Shown: positions 5,613-15,790, counted from the first letter of the stretch. The stretch: DNA of 64,000 bases from a virus (IMGVR_UViG_3300043438_000518:1-64000); one strand, 5' to 3'. Numbers and translations are program-made. Notes: generated by a model not told the origin, from the sequence alone.

Positions 5613-7624
5613 TGATACATCCTAATCTAGATAGTCCAGAGTTCCTAATTAACGTAAGGAATTTCCCTGATACTGATTCAGAGGAATATACTGCGTTTTG
5701 GGAAAACGAGGATAAGAAGATTACAGAAGGTATTACTATTAATGGATTTTACTTTTCTCCTTTCATTTATTGGCATTTAAACTATTGGTCTATTTATATA
5801 GACACTATAGTAGGTAAGCGTCAAGTTCGTAAACTAGATAAACCTCAACTTTGGGACACCTACCTAGCTGTAGATGAAACCATTCACAAGGCAGAGAATC
5901 ACGAGGATGGAAAGAAAGGAGTTGTTATGGTAGGATCCAGACGTATCTCTAAGTCTGTTTTGACTTCTTCTTATATGGCTCACAAAGCCATTACACAGAA
6001 GGGTTCTGATAACTTGATATCTGCACTTAACCAACCTGACTTAAAAGTAATTACAGATTACGTAGACTTAGGTATTCGTAATCTTCCTGACTACTTTAGA
6101 TTTCCTCGTATTGAGGATGACTGGAAGAAGCAGGTTACTTTAGGTTTTAAAGATAAAAAGACCAATGCTCGTAATGAGTGGTCTAAATTTCACGTACGTA
6201 ACTTTGATGAAGGCAACAATACGGAAGCAGCTGCTGGTCTTACTCTGTCTTCTTTTCTTTTGGAAGAAGGAGGAAAGGGTAAGATTCTTAGTTGCTTAGC
6301 GGCAACTACTCCGTGTTTCGATAGTCCTTATGGATGGCGTTGTTCTCCATTTGTTATCGGAACTTCGGGAGACATGAGTAAAGCTGCTGACCTAGAAGAA
6401 TTATTTAATAACCCAGAAGCTTACAACTTCCTACCTGTAGAGGCAAACGAAACAGGTAAGAGTTATGGATTGTTTATTCCAGGAACTAAATCTCTAAAAG
6501 TACCAAAGGAAGAAAAATCCTTAGGACTTTATCTAGGCAAAGAAGAGGCTTCTGAGTTAGACTTAATTAAGATTTGGGTAGCAGACGAAGAGAAGGGTAA
6601 AGAACTTATCTTAAAGTCTAGAGAACAGATTAAAAAGTCTAGTGGATTAGAGACTTACTTAAAAGAAGTAATGTACTATCCTCTCACGCACGAGGAGTGT
6701 TTCTTAGAGTTATCTCAGAACATTTTCCCAGTAGATTTACTTCAAGAACAACTACAGAAGTTAACTGCCCAAGAGATTGTAGCAGACAACGTAGAACTCT
6801 ACATGTCAGCAGACGGAACAGTACGTCACAAGTTTACCGAGAAAAAGGCTGTTACGAACTTCCCTGTTAAACCAACAGATAATATTGAGGGTTGTGTACA
6901 GATTTGGGAATATCCTCTGTCAGAAGCCCCCTATGGACTTTATACAGCAGGAACGGATCCATACAAACAGTCACAGGCACATTACTCAACTTCTTTGGGG
7001 TCTACTTACATTTATAAGCGAGTACATAATCTTAACGGAGAAGGCTGGCAGAATATGGTAGTAGCTTGTTATACAGGTCGTCCTAAGAAGATTGAAACCT
7101 GGTACGATACTACTAAGATGCTTCTTAAGTATTACAATGCTAAGACTCTTTGTGAGAACATGGACTATGGTTTTATTCAGCACTGTGTAGATAAGCAAGA
7201 GTCTCCTAGAGTTTTAGAGAAGACACCTAAGTTTCTTAACGACATCCACCCTAACTCTACAGTTAATCGTGACTATGGAATTCACATGACCAAGGATATT
7301 AAAAACTATTTAATGTCGCTTATCATTGAGTACATCACAGAAGTAGTAGATATAGAAAGAGATGCAGATGGTAACACTATAAAAGAACGTCTAGGAGTTA
7401 CTAGAATCTTAGATCCTGTTCTAATTAAGGAATTAATTAAGTTCACACCTAAGTTAAACGTTGACCGAGTTATTTCATTTGGTCTTACTTTAGCTATGGC
7501 TAAGTCTTTAAACACTCAAGTAATTATTTCTGATGCAAGTCAGGATACTAGAATGCAAGCATACTTTAGAGAGAAGAAAGGTTCGTCTCTTTTTCGTACA
7601 ACTTCATCACCTTTTCGCTATTAA
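5612..7624 (+). CDS. terL: Large terminase subunit (ATPase and nuclease)
   Basis: This 670-residue protein packages phage DNA into the procapsid. The Walker A variant typical of crAss-like terminases is visible (VGSRRISKS, residues 107-115), followed by a Walker B (SFLLEEGG, residues 214-221, with catalytic E218/E219). The C-terminal RNase H-like nuclease shows its acidic residues in GTDPY, in ENMDYG and in NVDRVISFGLTLAMAK near the end. The length is normal for the family. It begins on the last base of the preceding stop codon and is followed 23 bases later by the portal gene. Confidence 0.92.
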   Translation: MIHPNLDSPEFLINVRNFPDTDSEEYTAFWENEDKKITEGITINGFYFSPFIYWHLNYWSIYIDTIVGKRQVRKLDKPQLWDTYLAVDETIHKAENHEDGKKGVVMVGSRRISKSVLTSSYMAHKAITQKGSDNLISALNQPDLKVITDYVDLGIRNLPDYFRFPRIEDDWKKQVTLGFKDKKTNARNEWSKFHVRNFDEGNNTEAAAGLTLSSFLLEEGGKGKILSCLAATTPCFDSPYGWRCSPFVIGTSGDMSKAADLEELFNNPEAYNFLPVEANETGKSYGLFIPGTKSLKVPKEEKSLGLYLGKEEASELDLIKIWVADEEKGKELILKSREQIKKSSGLETYLKEVMYYPLTHEECFLELSQNIFPVDLLQEQLQKLTAQEIVADNVELYMSADGTVRHKFTEKKAVTNFPVKPTDNIEGCVQIWEYPLSEAPYGLYTAGTDPYKQSQAHYSTSLGSTYIYKRVHNLNGEGWQNMVVACYTGRPKKIETWYDTTKMLLKYYNAKTLCENMDYGFIQHCVDKQESPRVLEKTPKFLNDIHPNSTVNRDYGIHMTKDIKNYLMSLIIEYITEVVDIERDADGNTIKERLGVTRILDPVLIKELIKFTPKLNVDRVISFGLTLAMAKSLNTQVIISDASQDTRMQAYFREKKGSSLFRTTSSPFRY

Positions 7625-7646
7625 CTAAAACTAAATAACAAATACA

Positions 7647-10100
7647 ATGATTATTGAATCTCTCAAAGAGTACACTGATCCAGTCAATCACGCCTACTTT
7701 TATCCTGAGCAGTTTGTAAGCTTATCGGATAAAGAAAAGGAGAGCTGGATTAAGTCTACTATGGACTACTTTGCAAATATTGCATTTGCACAGTACAAGC
7801 AGAATATCACCTTTAGAAAAAACTATAGGTTGCTTAACGGAGAATTTAACTTCTCTGACTACACAAACATCCCTGAGATGCAGGAACTAATCAGTTACTT
7901 AAATGATGTACCTGATCAAGAGCCTGAAGTACCTCAGCACTTAAAGCACTATCCTATTGTTAACCCTCCTATCAATCAGTTGAAGGGAGAGTTAATTAAC
8001 CGTCCTCACAAGTACAAGGTTAAAGCAGTAGATGACGAAGCTGTAAACGAGACTATTGATTTCCGTACAGAGTTAATTAAAGAACATTTCTTAAAGAAGT
8101 TAGAAGCTCAGTTAGAAGGTCAACCTGTTGATCCCGAACAAGAAGCTCAGATGCAACAAGAAATCCAGAACAAAATTTTGGATTATACTTCTGTTGCAGA
8201 AGAGTGGGGTAACAAAACTTTAAATGCTCTTAAGTACCACTTTAACTTTAGAGAGAAGTCTCAGCAAGCTTTCTTAGATTTCTTGGTAACAGGTAAAGAG
8301 TTTCACCACTTCTACCCAGATAATTCTCGCTTAGGATTTACCTATAAGACAGAGAACCCATCTAACGTATGGTACTTAGCTAATCGTAATGCTCAGTACA
8401 CATCTGACTGTTGGGCTTTAGGTTTGATTGAAGTTCTTTCTATGAGTGAAATCGTAGAGAGATATAATCTTACAGGAGAAGAAGTAGAGCATTTGAAGAA
8501 TCGTTCTTTACAGAACTTAAGAAACAACGAATACTCTCCCTTAGCTCCAGCTTTGCCAGATCCTAACGATCCTTTGTGGCAGTTAACCTTCGAGAACGTA
8601 GGTGACTTTGCTAACGGAGGTATTGATCATAACGTATTCTCATTTAACTCTCAGCACTCTTACACAGTTGTTACTTCTTACTGGCAGTCTAAGAAACGTA
8701 TCTTCAAACGTACCTACTTAGATGAGGAAGGATTCCAACAAGAGATGTTTGTATCTGAAGATTACAAGATGGATAAAACCTTAGGTGATATTACTCTTGA
8801 GGAACTTTGGATCAACGAATGGTGGAGAGGTATTAAGATTGGTGCAGACATCTACGTAAATGTAGAACCTTTAGAGTTTACTCAGAGTGCTCCTATTGTA
8901 GGTATTATTAATACCACTCGTAACACTCAAGGTAAGTCTTTGTTAGATCTTCTTAAACCCTATCAGGTTCTTTACAACATCTGTATGAATCAGTTGTGGG
9001 AATTGCTTGAGAAAGAAATTGGTGTTGTATTCTTGGGTGACTTGAAAGTAGTTCCTAAGAAAGACTCTCAGGATCCTATCGAGACAATGCTATGGAATGC
9101 TAAGAACAGAGGAACTCTTTTGATTGATACTTCAATTGAGAACACAGGAGGAGCTGTACAGTTCAACCAATTCTCTCGCCTTGATCTTACTCGTTCACAA
9201 GAGATTCAAGCACGTATCCAATTAGCTCAACAACTTCGCTTAGAAGCTTATGAGTTAGTAGGTCTTACTCGTCAACGTCTAGGTAACTCTCAAGCATCAG
9301 ATACAGCTACTGCTGCTAACAATGCTTTGATTCAATCCTTTGCTCAAACAGAAACTTGGTTTGCTTGGCATGATAACATCTTACAGAAAGTTTATCAGAC
9401 TATCTTGGATATGGCTCAGTATATTGAATTACAGAAGCCTACTTCTACTTTAAACTATCTAAACTCTGAACTAGAGACTGTATTCTTACAGGTATCTAAG
9501 AATGAATTACTTCATGAGTTGTTTGTATTTGTTTCTTCTTATGCAGAAGACAAAGTTACTCTTGAACAGTTAAAGCAGTTGGCTCAACCTGCGATGCAGA
9601 ATGGAGCAGAGCTTTCTGAAATGGTAGATTTGTTTACTGCTAACTCTGAAAGAAGCTTACGTAAGACTTTGTCTGATGTACAGAAACGTAAAGAAGCTAT
9701 CCGTCAACAAGATCAAGCGCTTAAGCAACAACAGTTGGAGCAACAACAAGCACAGTTTGAACAGAAGATGCAAATGGATGCAGCTCAGAAAGCAGAAGAT
9801 GCTAGAAGAGATGACATGAATAAGCAGCTTGATCGTGAGAACAGACTGCAAGTAGTTCAACTCCAAGGTATTGCTAACGAAGGTTCTTATAGTCCTGACG
9901 TAGATACTACAGGTCTCTTAATTGAACAGACTAAGATAGCTCAAGACATCTCTAAACAAACCTTTGAAAAAGTAACTAAGAATAAAGAGTTAAATTTAAA
10001 GGAGAAAGAGTTGGCACTGAAGGAAAAGGATATCGACACTAAGCTTAAAATAGCACAAACAAATAAAAACAAGTACGATTCAGGCTCAAAAAAGAAATAA
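7647..10100 (+). CDS. Portal protein
   Basis: The 817-residue protein occupies the position directly after the terminase and has the size of crAss-like portals. It shows the expected portal layout: an N-terminal wing region including INQLKGELINRPHKYKVKAV, a central stem/crown region, and a C-terminal Gln-rich coiled coil (around residues 690-760, with EQQQAQFEQKMQMDA) that could form the crown or barrel. A dodecamer at one capsid vertex is expected, contacting the terminase during packaging and later the ring proteins. A strong intrinsic terminator follows 36 bases downstream. Confidence 0.85.
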   Translation: MIIESLKEYTDPVNHAYFYPEQFVSLSDKEKESWIKSTMDYFANIAFAQYKQNITFRKNYRLLNGEFNFSDYTNIPEMQELISYLNDVPDQEPEVPQHLKHYPIVNPPINQLKGELINRPHKYKVKAVDDEAVNETIDFRTELIKEHFLKKLEAQLEGQPVDPEQEAQMQQEIQNKILDYTSVAEEWGNKTLNALKYHFNFREKSQQAFLDFLVTGKEFHHFYPDNSRLGFTYKTENPSNVWYLANRNAQYTSDCWALGLIEVLSMSEIVERYNLTGEEVEHLKNRSLQNLRNNEYSPLAPALPDPNDPLWQLTFENVGDFANGGIDHNVFSFNSQHSYTVVTSYWQSKKRIFKRTYLDEEGFQQEMFVSEDYKMDKTLGDITLEELWINEWWRGIKIGADIYVNVEPLEFTQSAPIVGIINTTRNTQGKSLLDLLKPYQVLYNICMNQLWELLEKEIGVVFLGDLKVVPKKDSQDPIETMLWNAKNRGTLLIDTSIENTGGAVQFNQFSRLDLTRSQEIQARIQLAQQLRLEAYELVGLTRQRLGNSQASDTATAANNALIQSFAQTETWFAWHDNILQKVYQTILDMAQYIELQKPTSTLNYLNSELETVFLQVSKNELLHELFVFVSSYAEDKVTLEQLKQLAQPAMQNGAELSEMVDLFTANSERSLRKTLSDVQKRKEAIRQQDQALKQQQLEQQQAQFEQKMQMDAAQKAEDARRDDMNKQLDRENRLQVVQLQGIANEGSYSPDVDTTGLLIEQTKIAQDISKQTFEKVTKNKELNLKEKELALKEKDIDTKLKIAQTNKNKYDSGSKKK

Positions 10101-10135
10101 GAGATACAAATAAGTAATAGATTATAGCACTAAAG

Positions 10136-10165
10136 TAGGGGGTTTTTGAGCCTAAAAATCCCCTA
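10136..10165 (+). terminator. Intrinsic terminator after the portal gene
   Basis: TAGGGGGTTTTT pairs with AAAAATCCCCTA over 12 positions with one G-U, around the loop GAGCCT, and is followed by TTTT. It closes the operon that begins at 3812. Confidence 0.75.
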
Positions 10166-10207
10166 TTTTAACTTATTGTGCATATCGTAACCTAATTTAT
10201 TAATCTC

Positions 10208-10237
10208 TTGTGTTAATTTTTTAAAATATTACTTTTG
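10208..10237 (+). promoter_or_regulatory. Host-type promoter TTG-N19-TACTTTTG
   Basis: TTG at 10208-10210 and TACTTTTG at 10230-10237 are spaced by 19 bases and lie 21 bases upstream of the scaffold-like gene, directly after the portal terminator. This arrangement gives the capsid genes their own transcript. The leader contains AAACCAAACTAACC before the ATG. Confidence 0.6.
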
Positions 10238-10257
10238 AATTAAACCAAACTAACCTT

Positions 10258-11382
10258 ATGACAACCAATAGTCCATTAGAGAATTTAGAGTTCTTTGACA
10301 GTTTTTCCGTAGATGATCCACTAGATTTGGATACCCCTACAGAAGATCCTAATGCCCACATTAAACCAGATATTTTAGGAGGAGAAGACTTTGATCCCCT
10401 AGAAGAAGATGAAAATCCTGAACCTATAAATCCTCCTAAAGCTCCAGCACCTGTTGAAGAAGAAGAGGAAGAAGAGGAAGAAGTAGATTTAGAAGGAGAT
10501 GAAGACGAAGAAGATAATTACTTTGAAGTCTTTGGTAAGGGTCTTGCTAAAGCAGGAATGCTTAACGTAGAAGAAGGAGAAGAAATAGAGTGGAATGAGC
10601 AAACATTCTTAGCTAAGATGAACGAGACTATCGAAGATAGAGCTTGGAATCAATTAGAAGAACTTGCTACTGAAACTTACGGAGAAGCAGGAGTACAGAT
10701 GATTGAAGATATCTTCATCAATAAAGTGCCTGTGCAAGAATACTTACAGATGTTCTCAAACGAACAAGTAGTCGAGAATGTAGACTTATCTGTAGAAGGA
10801 AACCAAGAAAGAGTTTTCCGTTTGTATTTAGCTAAGACAGGAATGGATGAAGATGAAATCGAAGATCAACTGAACTACGCTAGAGATAATGATCGCTTAG
10901 AAGCATACTCTCAAAAGTACCAAGTTAAGTTGGTAGAGAAGATGCAACAGGAAAGAGCACTACTTGCAGAACAAAGTGAAGCTCGTGTACAAGCGATGAG
11001 ACAGAAAGAAGAAGAAAGAGAGCAACTCTACGCTGATGTATTAGATGGAGCAATTGCTTCAGGTGCTATTGAAGGGTATCCTATCAACGAGCAATCAGCT
11101 ACAGAGTTATTTGACTTCGTTCTTTCGAGACCACACGTTCTTCCAAACGGTCAGCGTATTAGTGAGTTTGAATACAAACTTGCTAAGATGCGTCAAGAGG
11201 ATCCTTCTAAGTTTTTAGCTGTAGCTAGATTAGTTCAAAATGATTTAGATCTAACTCCTGTAAAAAGAAAAGCTGTAACAGAAGAGACCAATTCTCTATT
11301 CAATGATTTAAAGACCAAGAGTAAAAAGTCTGGTAAGACTTCAAAATCTAACGATGACTTATTCTCACGGTACTTCAAATAA
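10258..11382 (+). CDS. Acidic protein between portal and capsid, putative scaffold
   Basis: The 374-residue protein has a very acidic, Pro/Glu-rich N-terminus (including an unbroken Glu run near residues 69-75), a helical middle with charged coiled-coil stretches (around residues 225-260), and a short basic C-terminal tail (KTKSKKSGKTSKSN) ending in DDLFSRYFK. Acidic helical bodies with basic C-terminal hooks, placed immediately before the major capsid gene, are typical of scaffolding proteins. No protease motif is seen. Assignment rests on position and composition rather than on a recognised domain. Confidence 0.6.
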   Translation: MTTNSPLENLEFFDSFSVDDPLDLDTPTEDPNAHIKPDILGGEDFDPLEEDENPEPINPPKAPAPVEEEEEEEEEVDLEGDEDEEDNYFEVFGKGLAKAGMLNVEEGEEIEWNEQTFLAKMNETIEDRAWNQLEELATETYGEAGVQMIEDIFINKVPVQEYLQMFSNEQVVENVDLSVEGNQERVFRLYLAKTGMDEDEIEDQLNYARDNDRLEAYSQKYQVKLVEKMQQERALLAEQSEARVQAMRQKEEEREQLYADVLDGAIASGAIEGYPINEQSATELFDFVLSRPHVLPNGQRISEFEYKLAKMRQEDPSKFLAVARLVQNDLDLTPVKRKAVTEETNSLFNDLKTKSKKSGKTSKSNDDLFSRYFK

Positions 11383-11413
11383 AACATAAAAACAAAAATA
11401 ATAAATTACTACT

Positions 11414-12937
11414 ATGCCTAATCAAAGTATTCCAAGGGTTAACGGGAGAGTTATAGCTAACGCTCACATGACCAGCTCATTCTATTCTAAAAATGGTTTG
11501 GGTAAATTGACAGACAAGAACTTCGTTGAAACCATGCTGCGCACTAAGCCTGATCAGTATGACAAAATGATGATTCGCCTTTTCACCGACACTAAATTGT
11601 ACAAGAACGACTTGTTGGATTTGGTAATGAAGACTGGTAAGCCTTTTATGGTTAACGATCCTAACGGAGTTTTCACCTACAAAATCAAGAAGCGTGCTGA
11701 GTTACCTAAGATCATTGTATCTACTGCTGCTACCTATCCAGGTCGTGATGGTTCTACTTTCGAATTGGTATTTGACAAGAACGTGTTTGTTGTTAACGAC
11801 ATTATCACCGGCCACCGCTATGAGCAAGAAACTCAAATCCAAATCGTTTCTGAAGGTGAAAAACACCAGAACGGTTTCAAGTACAAGTGTACTGCAGTAG
11901 GTGCTTCTTCTAGCGACTACGTAGCTGCTACTTTCTTGGCTGTAGGTGTTGAGTACTTCAAGATCGGTAACGTATTGGGTGAGTACACCACTTCATTCTC
12001 TAGCTTGGGATTGTTCGATGGTAACTTAGAAGTTATGGCTGATGTATTGCAACAGTATGGTGTTGAACACACTATCACTGACTGGGCTGATGCAACCAAA
12101 TTGGGTATGCAGACAGACGCTTCAGGCAATCCTATGGACATCACTTACTACTCTGTAAGCGATCCTATGGCTGAAGGTGAGAAAACCAAAATCGTTGGTT
12201 GGGAGCCTACAGTATCTCGTTTGCTCCGTATGGAGATGATGCGCATGAAAGCTAACACTTTGATGTGGGGTCGTCAAGGTAACGGTAAAGATGAAAAAGG
12301 TCGTCCTACTCGTGCTAAGCAAGGCTTATGGCAGCAATTGCACTTGGGTAACGTTATCTACTACGATCGTGGTCAGTTCTCTTTGAACTTGATTCGTACT
12401 GCTATCGGTGACTTGTTCTACAACCGTGTGTTGTTGAAAGACCGTAGCGTGAAGATCTACACCAACCGTTCTGGTATGGAGTTGGCTTCTACTGCTATCC
12501 GCAAAGACTTCAACGGTCAGAACTTCATGGTATCTGCTGATAAGTTCTTGGATGGTAAAGATCGTACTAAGCAAGGTTATGCTTTCCAATTCGATCACTT
12601 TATGACTACTGAGACTGGTCCAGTTGAATTCGTAGAATTAGAGCAATTGAATGAGCATGCTACTTTCTTGGAGTTGGGTCCTAACAAGAAGACTCCTCCA
12701 ATCTTCATCATCTTGGATGTAAGTGGTCAAGATGACGCAGGTATCCGTGAGGTAAAATTGTCTACTCGTCCTAACATGTACTATCAGTACATTGCAGGTT
12801 CAGTAGGATTCGGTGCTCAACAGACATCAATCGCTAGCAAAGATCCTTATTCTACCTACATCATGAAAGACTTCGCAGGTATCTTCTTGGAAGATCCTAC
12901 CAAGACTGTGATCATTAAAGAATTCCCTCGCATCTAA
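11414..12937 (+). CDS. Major capsid protein
   Basis: The 507-residue product is in the canonical capsid position and of the size expected for the HK97-fold crAss-like major capsid protein. Supporting signs are the N-terminal arm (IPRVNGRVIANAHMTSSF), a mix of beta and helical segments, and the tyrosine/glycine-rich C-terminal part (RPNMYYQYIAGSVGFGAQQ). Codon choice differs from neighbouring genes: TTG dominates for Leu, and AAC, TTC and CGT are frequent, as expected of the most abundant virion protein. A G5/C5 hairpin terminator follows 15 bases after the stop. Confidence 0.85.
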   Translation: MPNQSIPRVNGRVIANAHMTSSFYSKNGLGKLTDKNFVETMLRTKPDQYDKMMIRLFTDTKLYKNDLLDLVMKTGKPFMVNDPNGVFTYKIKKRAELPKIIVSTAATYPGRDGSTFELVFDKNVFVVNDIITGHRYEQETQIQIVSEGEKHQNGFKYKCTAVGASSSDYVAATFLAVGVEYFKIGNVLGEYTTSFSSLGLFDGNLEVMADVLQQYGVEHTITDWADATKLGMQTDASGNPMDITYYSVSDPMAEGEKTKIVGWEPTVSRLLRMEMMRMKANTLMWGRQGNGKDEKGRPTRAKQGLWQQLHLGNVIYYDRGQFSLNLIRTAIGDLFYNRVLLKDRSVKIYTNRSGMELASTAIRKDFNGQNFMVSADKFLDGKDRTKQGYAFQFDHFMTTETGPVEFVELEQLNEHATFLELGPNKKTPPIFIILDVSGQDDAGIREVKLSTRPNMYYQYIAGSVGFGAQQTSIASKDPYSTYIMKDFAGIFLEDPTKTVIIKEFPRI

Positions 12938-12952
12938 TTGCGAATCTATGAC

Positions 12953-12976
12953 GGAGGGGGTTTAATAGCCCCCTCC
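12953..12976 (+). terminator. Terminator hairpin after the major capsid gene
   Basis: GGAGGGGG pairs perfectly with CCCCCTCC around the loop TTTAATAG. There is no long T-tract, so it may be a partial terminator or a 3' stabiliser limiting read-through from the capsid gene. Confidence 0.65.
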
Positions 12977-13018
12977 TAAATAGATAAAGTTAGAACCAAA
13001 AATTAAACCAAACCAAAA

Positions 13019-13957
13019 ATGAGTAAAGAAATAGCACAGGGAGTGCGAATTATTCGTCCCTACAAAAGACAACCTTCTAGCATGCGCACATTAGAAGGAT
13101 CATTGTACCAGAATGGATATAACTTCATTCCAGGAACAGTAAGAAAGTTTTTCCCACGAGTTGATTCACGTGGAGTAATTAGAACAGGATTAGATGAGAA
13201 CTCTCCGAAGTTCCGTGGAATCTTGGACACAAAAGCTAGAGAGCAAGAGATGCAGAGAGTTAAGCAACTTAGAGAATACTATGAGTCGCTTCTTGATGAA
13301 TCATTACTGCCTGCTAGTACGTTCTATGACGAAATTAAAGAAAACGGATATACCCTAGAAGATGGAGATAACATCTTCAATATGGAGAATCCTAGAGAAG
13401 CAATTAACTTTTATTGGTTAATGGAAACCGAAATGGTTGCTCACTCTATGGATGATATAGAAAGTGGTAAGATAGATACAGCTATTGTAAAGTTCTACGT
13501 TTACAATGGTGACGTAGAAACTAAGACTACTTTTGAACGTAAGAAACGCATTAACAGTGCAATTGCATCTTTAGATAAGATGACTGCAACTAAGCGTAAA
13601 AAAGTTCAAAAGCTTATTGGCTTAGGATTACCCATGGATGCTACAGAAGAAGAAGTTTACAATGCAGTAGATGAGTTCTTACGTACACCAGCATCAGCTC
13701 TTGATCGAGATCCTATTGATCAGTTTAACAAGATTATGTCATACAGTGACGACTTGTTAGATGTGAAGGCTCTTGTAAAAGATCTAGTAGATAAAAACAT
13801 CATTAGAATTAAAGGTTCTATTGTATACGAAGGAGAGCATGTATGGGCTAAGTCAATCGAAGAGTTTGAATTATTCCTTGCAGATCCTAAAAATACAGAA
13901 GAGTATACATCCTTTAAGGATAAGTTGAAAAACAAAGCACGAATTGACGCTCTATAA
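13019..13957 (+). CDS. Structural protein downstream of capsid (crAss-like conserved position)
   Basis: The 312-residue protein starts after an AAACCAAACCAAAA leader. It has a basic N-terminus (RIIRPYKRQPSSMRTLEG), then charged helical regions and an acidic C-terminal half. In crAss-like genomes a group of conserved virion proteins follows the capsid gene and includes ring or capsid-associated components; this gene occupies that place. I cannot assign a precise position in the particle. It is separated by 16 bases from the next gene and probably translated from the same transcript. Confidence 0.55.
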   Translation: MSKEIAQGVRIIRPYKRQPSSMRTLEGSLYQNGYNFIPGTVRKFFPRVDSRGVIRTGLDENSPKFRGILDTKAREQEMQRVKQLREYYESLLDESLLPASTFYDEIKENGYTLEDGDNIFNMENPREAINFYWLMETEMVAHSMDDIESGKIDTAIVKFYVYNGDVETKTTFERKKRINSAIASLDKMTATKRKKVQKLIGLGLPMDATEEEVYNAVDEFLRTPASALDRDPIDQFNKIMSYSDDLLDVKALVKDLVDKNIIRIKGSIVYEGEHVWAKSIEEFELFLADPKNTEEYTSFKDKLKNKARIDAL

Positions 13958-13973
13958 AAACTAAATATATAAC

Positions 13974-14690
13974 ATGATCCCTGTTGAGGAACTCATCTAT
14001 GAGTTTAAACTAACTTTAAATAAAATCAATCGTCAGGATAATATAGATATCCCGATTGAAGATATTATAGTTTACCTCAACAAGGCTCAGGTTAGTTGGA
14101 TTAAAACTAAACTTAATCCTAACAATATTTATAAAGTAGGCTACGATTCAATCAGAAAGCGTATTGATGATCTCCAGATATTGAAGACCAGTAATGTGCC
14201 TCTGAATCCCGTAAAAACAAATGATCTCTTTCACGTTGGCTATGATTGTCCTCTGAAAGACGCAGCAAACTATATGTTTTATATTTCGTCTTACGCAATA
14301 GCAAAGAATGGAACCTGTTCTGAGCCCATTACTATAGACTTAGTTAGACATGGAGAACTTACTACTAAGTACCTTGACAACAATTACAGCCCTTCGTTTG
14401 AGTGGAGAACAACTTTAGCCACACTGGGGAATGATAACTTGACAGTCTACACTGATAGTAAGTTTAAGATCGAAAAAGTGTTTGTAACATACTTACGTTA
14501 TCCCTTAGATATAGATGTAGAGGGCTACGTTAAGTTTGATGGAACAAACTCTAAGAATCAAGACTCAGAACTCCCTGAGTATGCTCAGTCAGACATTGTC
14601 GACTTAGCTGTTAAGTTCGCTGCTCAATCAACTGATAATCAAGCACAAGCTGTGTTTGCTGAAGATCGTTTAAACAAAAACTCTGAATAA
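13974..14690 (+). CDS. Putative head-tail connector/ring protein
   Basis: The 238-residue product begins with helices (VEELIYEFKLTLNKIN), has a beta-rich middle, and ends with a helix containing LPEYAQSDIVDLAVKFAAQS, a layout seen in adaptor or ring proteins that stack beneath the portal in crAss-like phages. It lies between the post-capsid gene and an abundant virion protein. The connector role is inferred from position and secondary-structure pattern; no residue-level signature proves it. Confidence 0.55.
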   Translation: MIPVEELIYEFKLTLNKINRQDNIDIPIEDIIVYLNKAQVSWIKTKLNPNNIYKVGYDSIRKRIDDLQILKTSNVPLNPVKTNDLFHVGYDCPLKDAANYMFYISSYAIAKNGTCSEPITIDLVRHGELTTKYLDNNYSPSFEWRTTLATLGNDNLTVYTDSKFKIEKVFVTYLRYPLDIDVEGYVKFDGTNSKNQDSELPEYAQSDIVDLAVKFAAQSTDNQAQAVFAEDRLNKNSE

Positions 14691-14701
14691 TATATAAAAC
14701 T

Positions 14702-15778
14702 ATGAATCACAAGATCACACAAATCTTCGTACCTAGCGCAGTAGATGCTGCTTATGTACCCTCCTCAACTGCAACTCCAATGGTTACAAAAAGTATTTCT
14801 GCTTTAAATGCTGATGGTACTGCAAACTTAGGAGCTACTCCATCTGTTCCTGCTTCTTTTAAATTAGCTTTTGGAACTGGTACCAATAACAAATTTGGTA
14901 ATTTTCAAACTAGTATTATCAAGCAAAGCAATATTTTGTCTGTAACCAAGACTAACGCTGACTTGACTGTAACCCAGCAAGTTTCTTACATTGGTTGGGA
15001 TGAAGCTTCTGCTGCTACTCCTGTTTTCAAATGTGACGAAGAATACGTTGTTACTTTGAAAATTGACGAGTACTGGAGCAAAGGCATTTACCAGCCAATG
15101 ATTCAAGAGTCTGTAGTTGTTAAAACTGCATGCTGCTCTGAATGTGGTGGTGACTGCGATGCTTTGTCTGCTTCTACCTACATGACTGCTATCGTTACTA
15201 AGATCAATGCTTCTCCTTTGTTGAGCAAGTATGTTGTTGCTTCTTTGGTATCTAGCGGATCTAACTACGGTGTTAAATTGGTAGGTAAGGCTTTGGATGA
15301 ATTCGGTAACGCTTGTGTTCCTGATGCAGTTCCTTACGTATTCAACTTGGTACGTTTCAAAGTAAAAGTTCACGAAGGTCCTTACAACACTCAAGACTTC
15401 GATATCGAAGATGCTTGTGCTGCTTGGACTATCACCTATGCAACTAACGTTAAGTATCCTATCGGTGTTAAAGCTGCTATGGCTGAAATGGAACGTCACT
15501 ACTTCCGTAACAACTTGCCTAACGTAGCTGAAGCTCGCTACTACTGGAATCCTATTTACAACGAAGATGTAAATCAATTCTTGTACGTACCTACTTATAC
15601 CGCTGCTACTGGTTTTGAAATGTACGAAATCACTTACTTGGAAGATTCTCCAGTAGGTTTTGAGAAGAAAACACAAAACACTCACTCTATCATTATCTTG
15701 AGTGAAGAAGGTGGAGCAGGTGAAGCTGGCATCCGTGCCTTCATCAATAATTTGACTGGTTCCTCTTTCGTAGACTAA
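14702..15778 (+). CDS. Abundant virion protein (auxiliary capsid or tail protein)
   Basis: The 358-residue protein has a beta-rich sequence with small residues and a cysteine cluster (TACCSECGGDC, residues about 140-150). Codon use shares the TTG/AAC/TTC/CGT bias seen in the major capsid gene and differs from flanking genes, which suggests very high expression. It is followed by its own strong terminator hairpin. A decoration or auxiliary capsid protein, or another high-copy structural protein, would fit. The C-terminus (around residues 300-340) has strand-rich repeats resembling tube or decoration proteins, but I cannot distinguish these. Confidence 0.55.
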   Translation: MNHKITQIFVPSAVDAAYVPSSTATPMVTKSISALNADGTANLGATPSVPASFKLAFGTGTNNKFGNFQTSIIKQSNILSVTKTNADLTVTQQVSYIGWDEASAATPVFKCDEEYVVTLKIDEYWSKGIYQPMIQESVVVKTACCSECGGDCDALSASTYMTAIVTKINASPLLSKYVVASLVSSGSNYGVKLVGKALDEFGNACVPDAVPYVFNLVRFKVKVHEGPYNTQDFDIEDACAAWTITYATNVKYPIGVKAAMAEMERHYFRNNLPNVAEARYYWNPIYNEDVNQFLYVPTYTAATGFEMYEITYLEDSPVGFEKKTQNTHSIIILSEEGGAGEAGIRAFINNLTGSSFVD

Positions 15779-15790
15779 TCAAGAGATTAT

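Noticed and set aside
14864-15685. Long antisense open frame (273 codons) opposite the 358-residue virion gene
   Set aside because: It is the mirror of a strongly codon-biased gene, which lacks stops on the opposite strand; the translation is Ser/Val/Arg-rich without a plausible domain.
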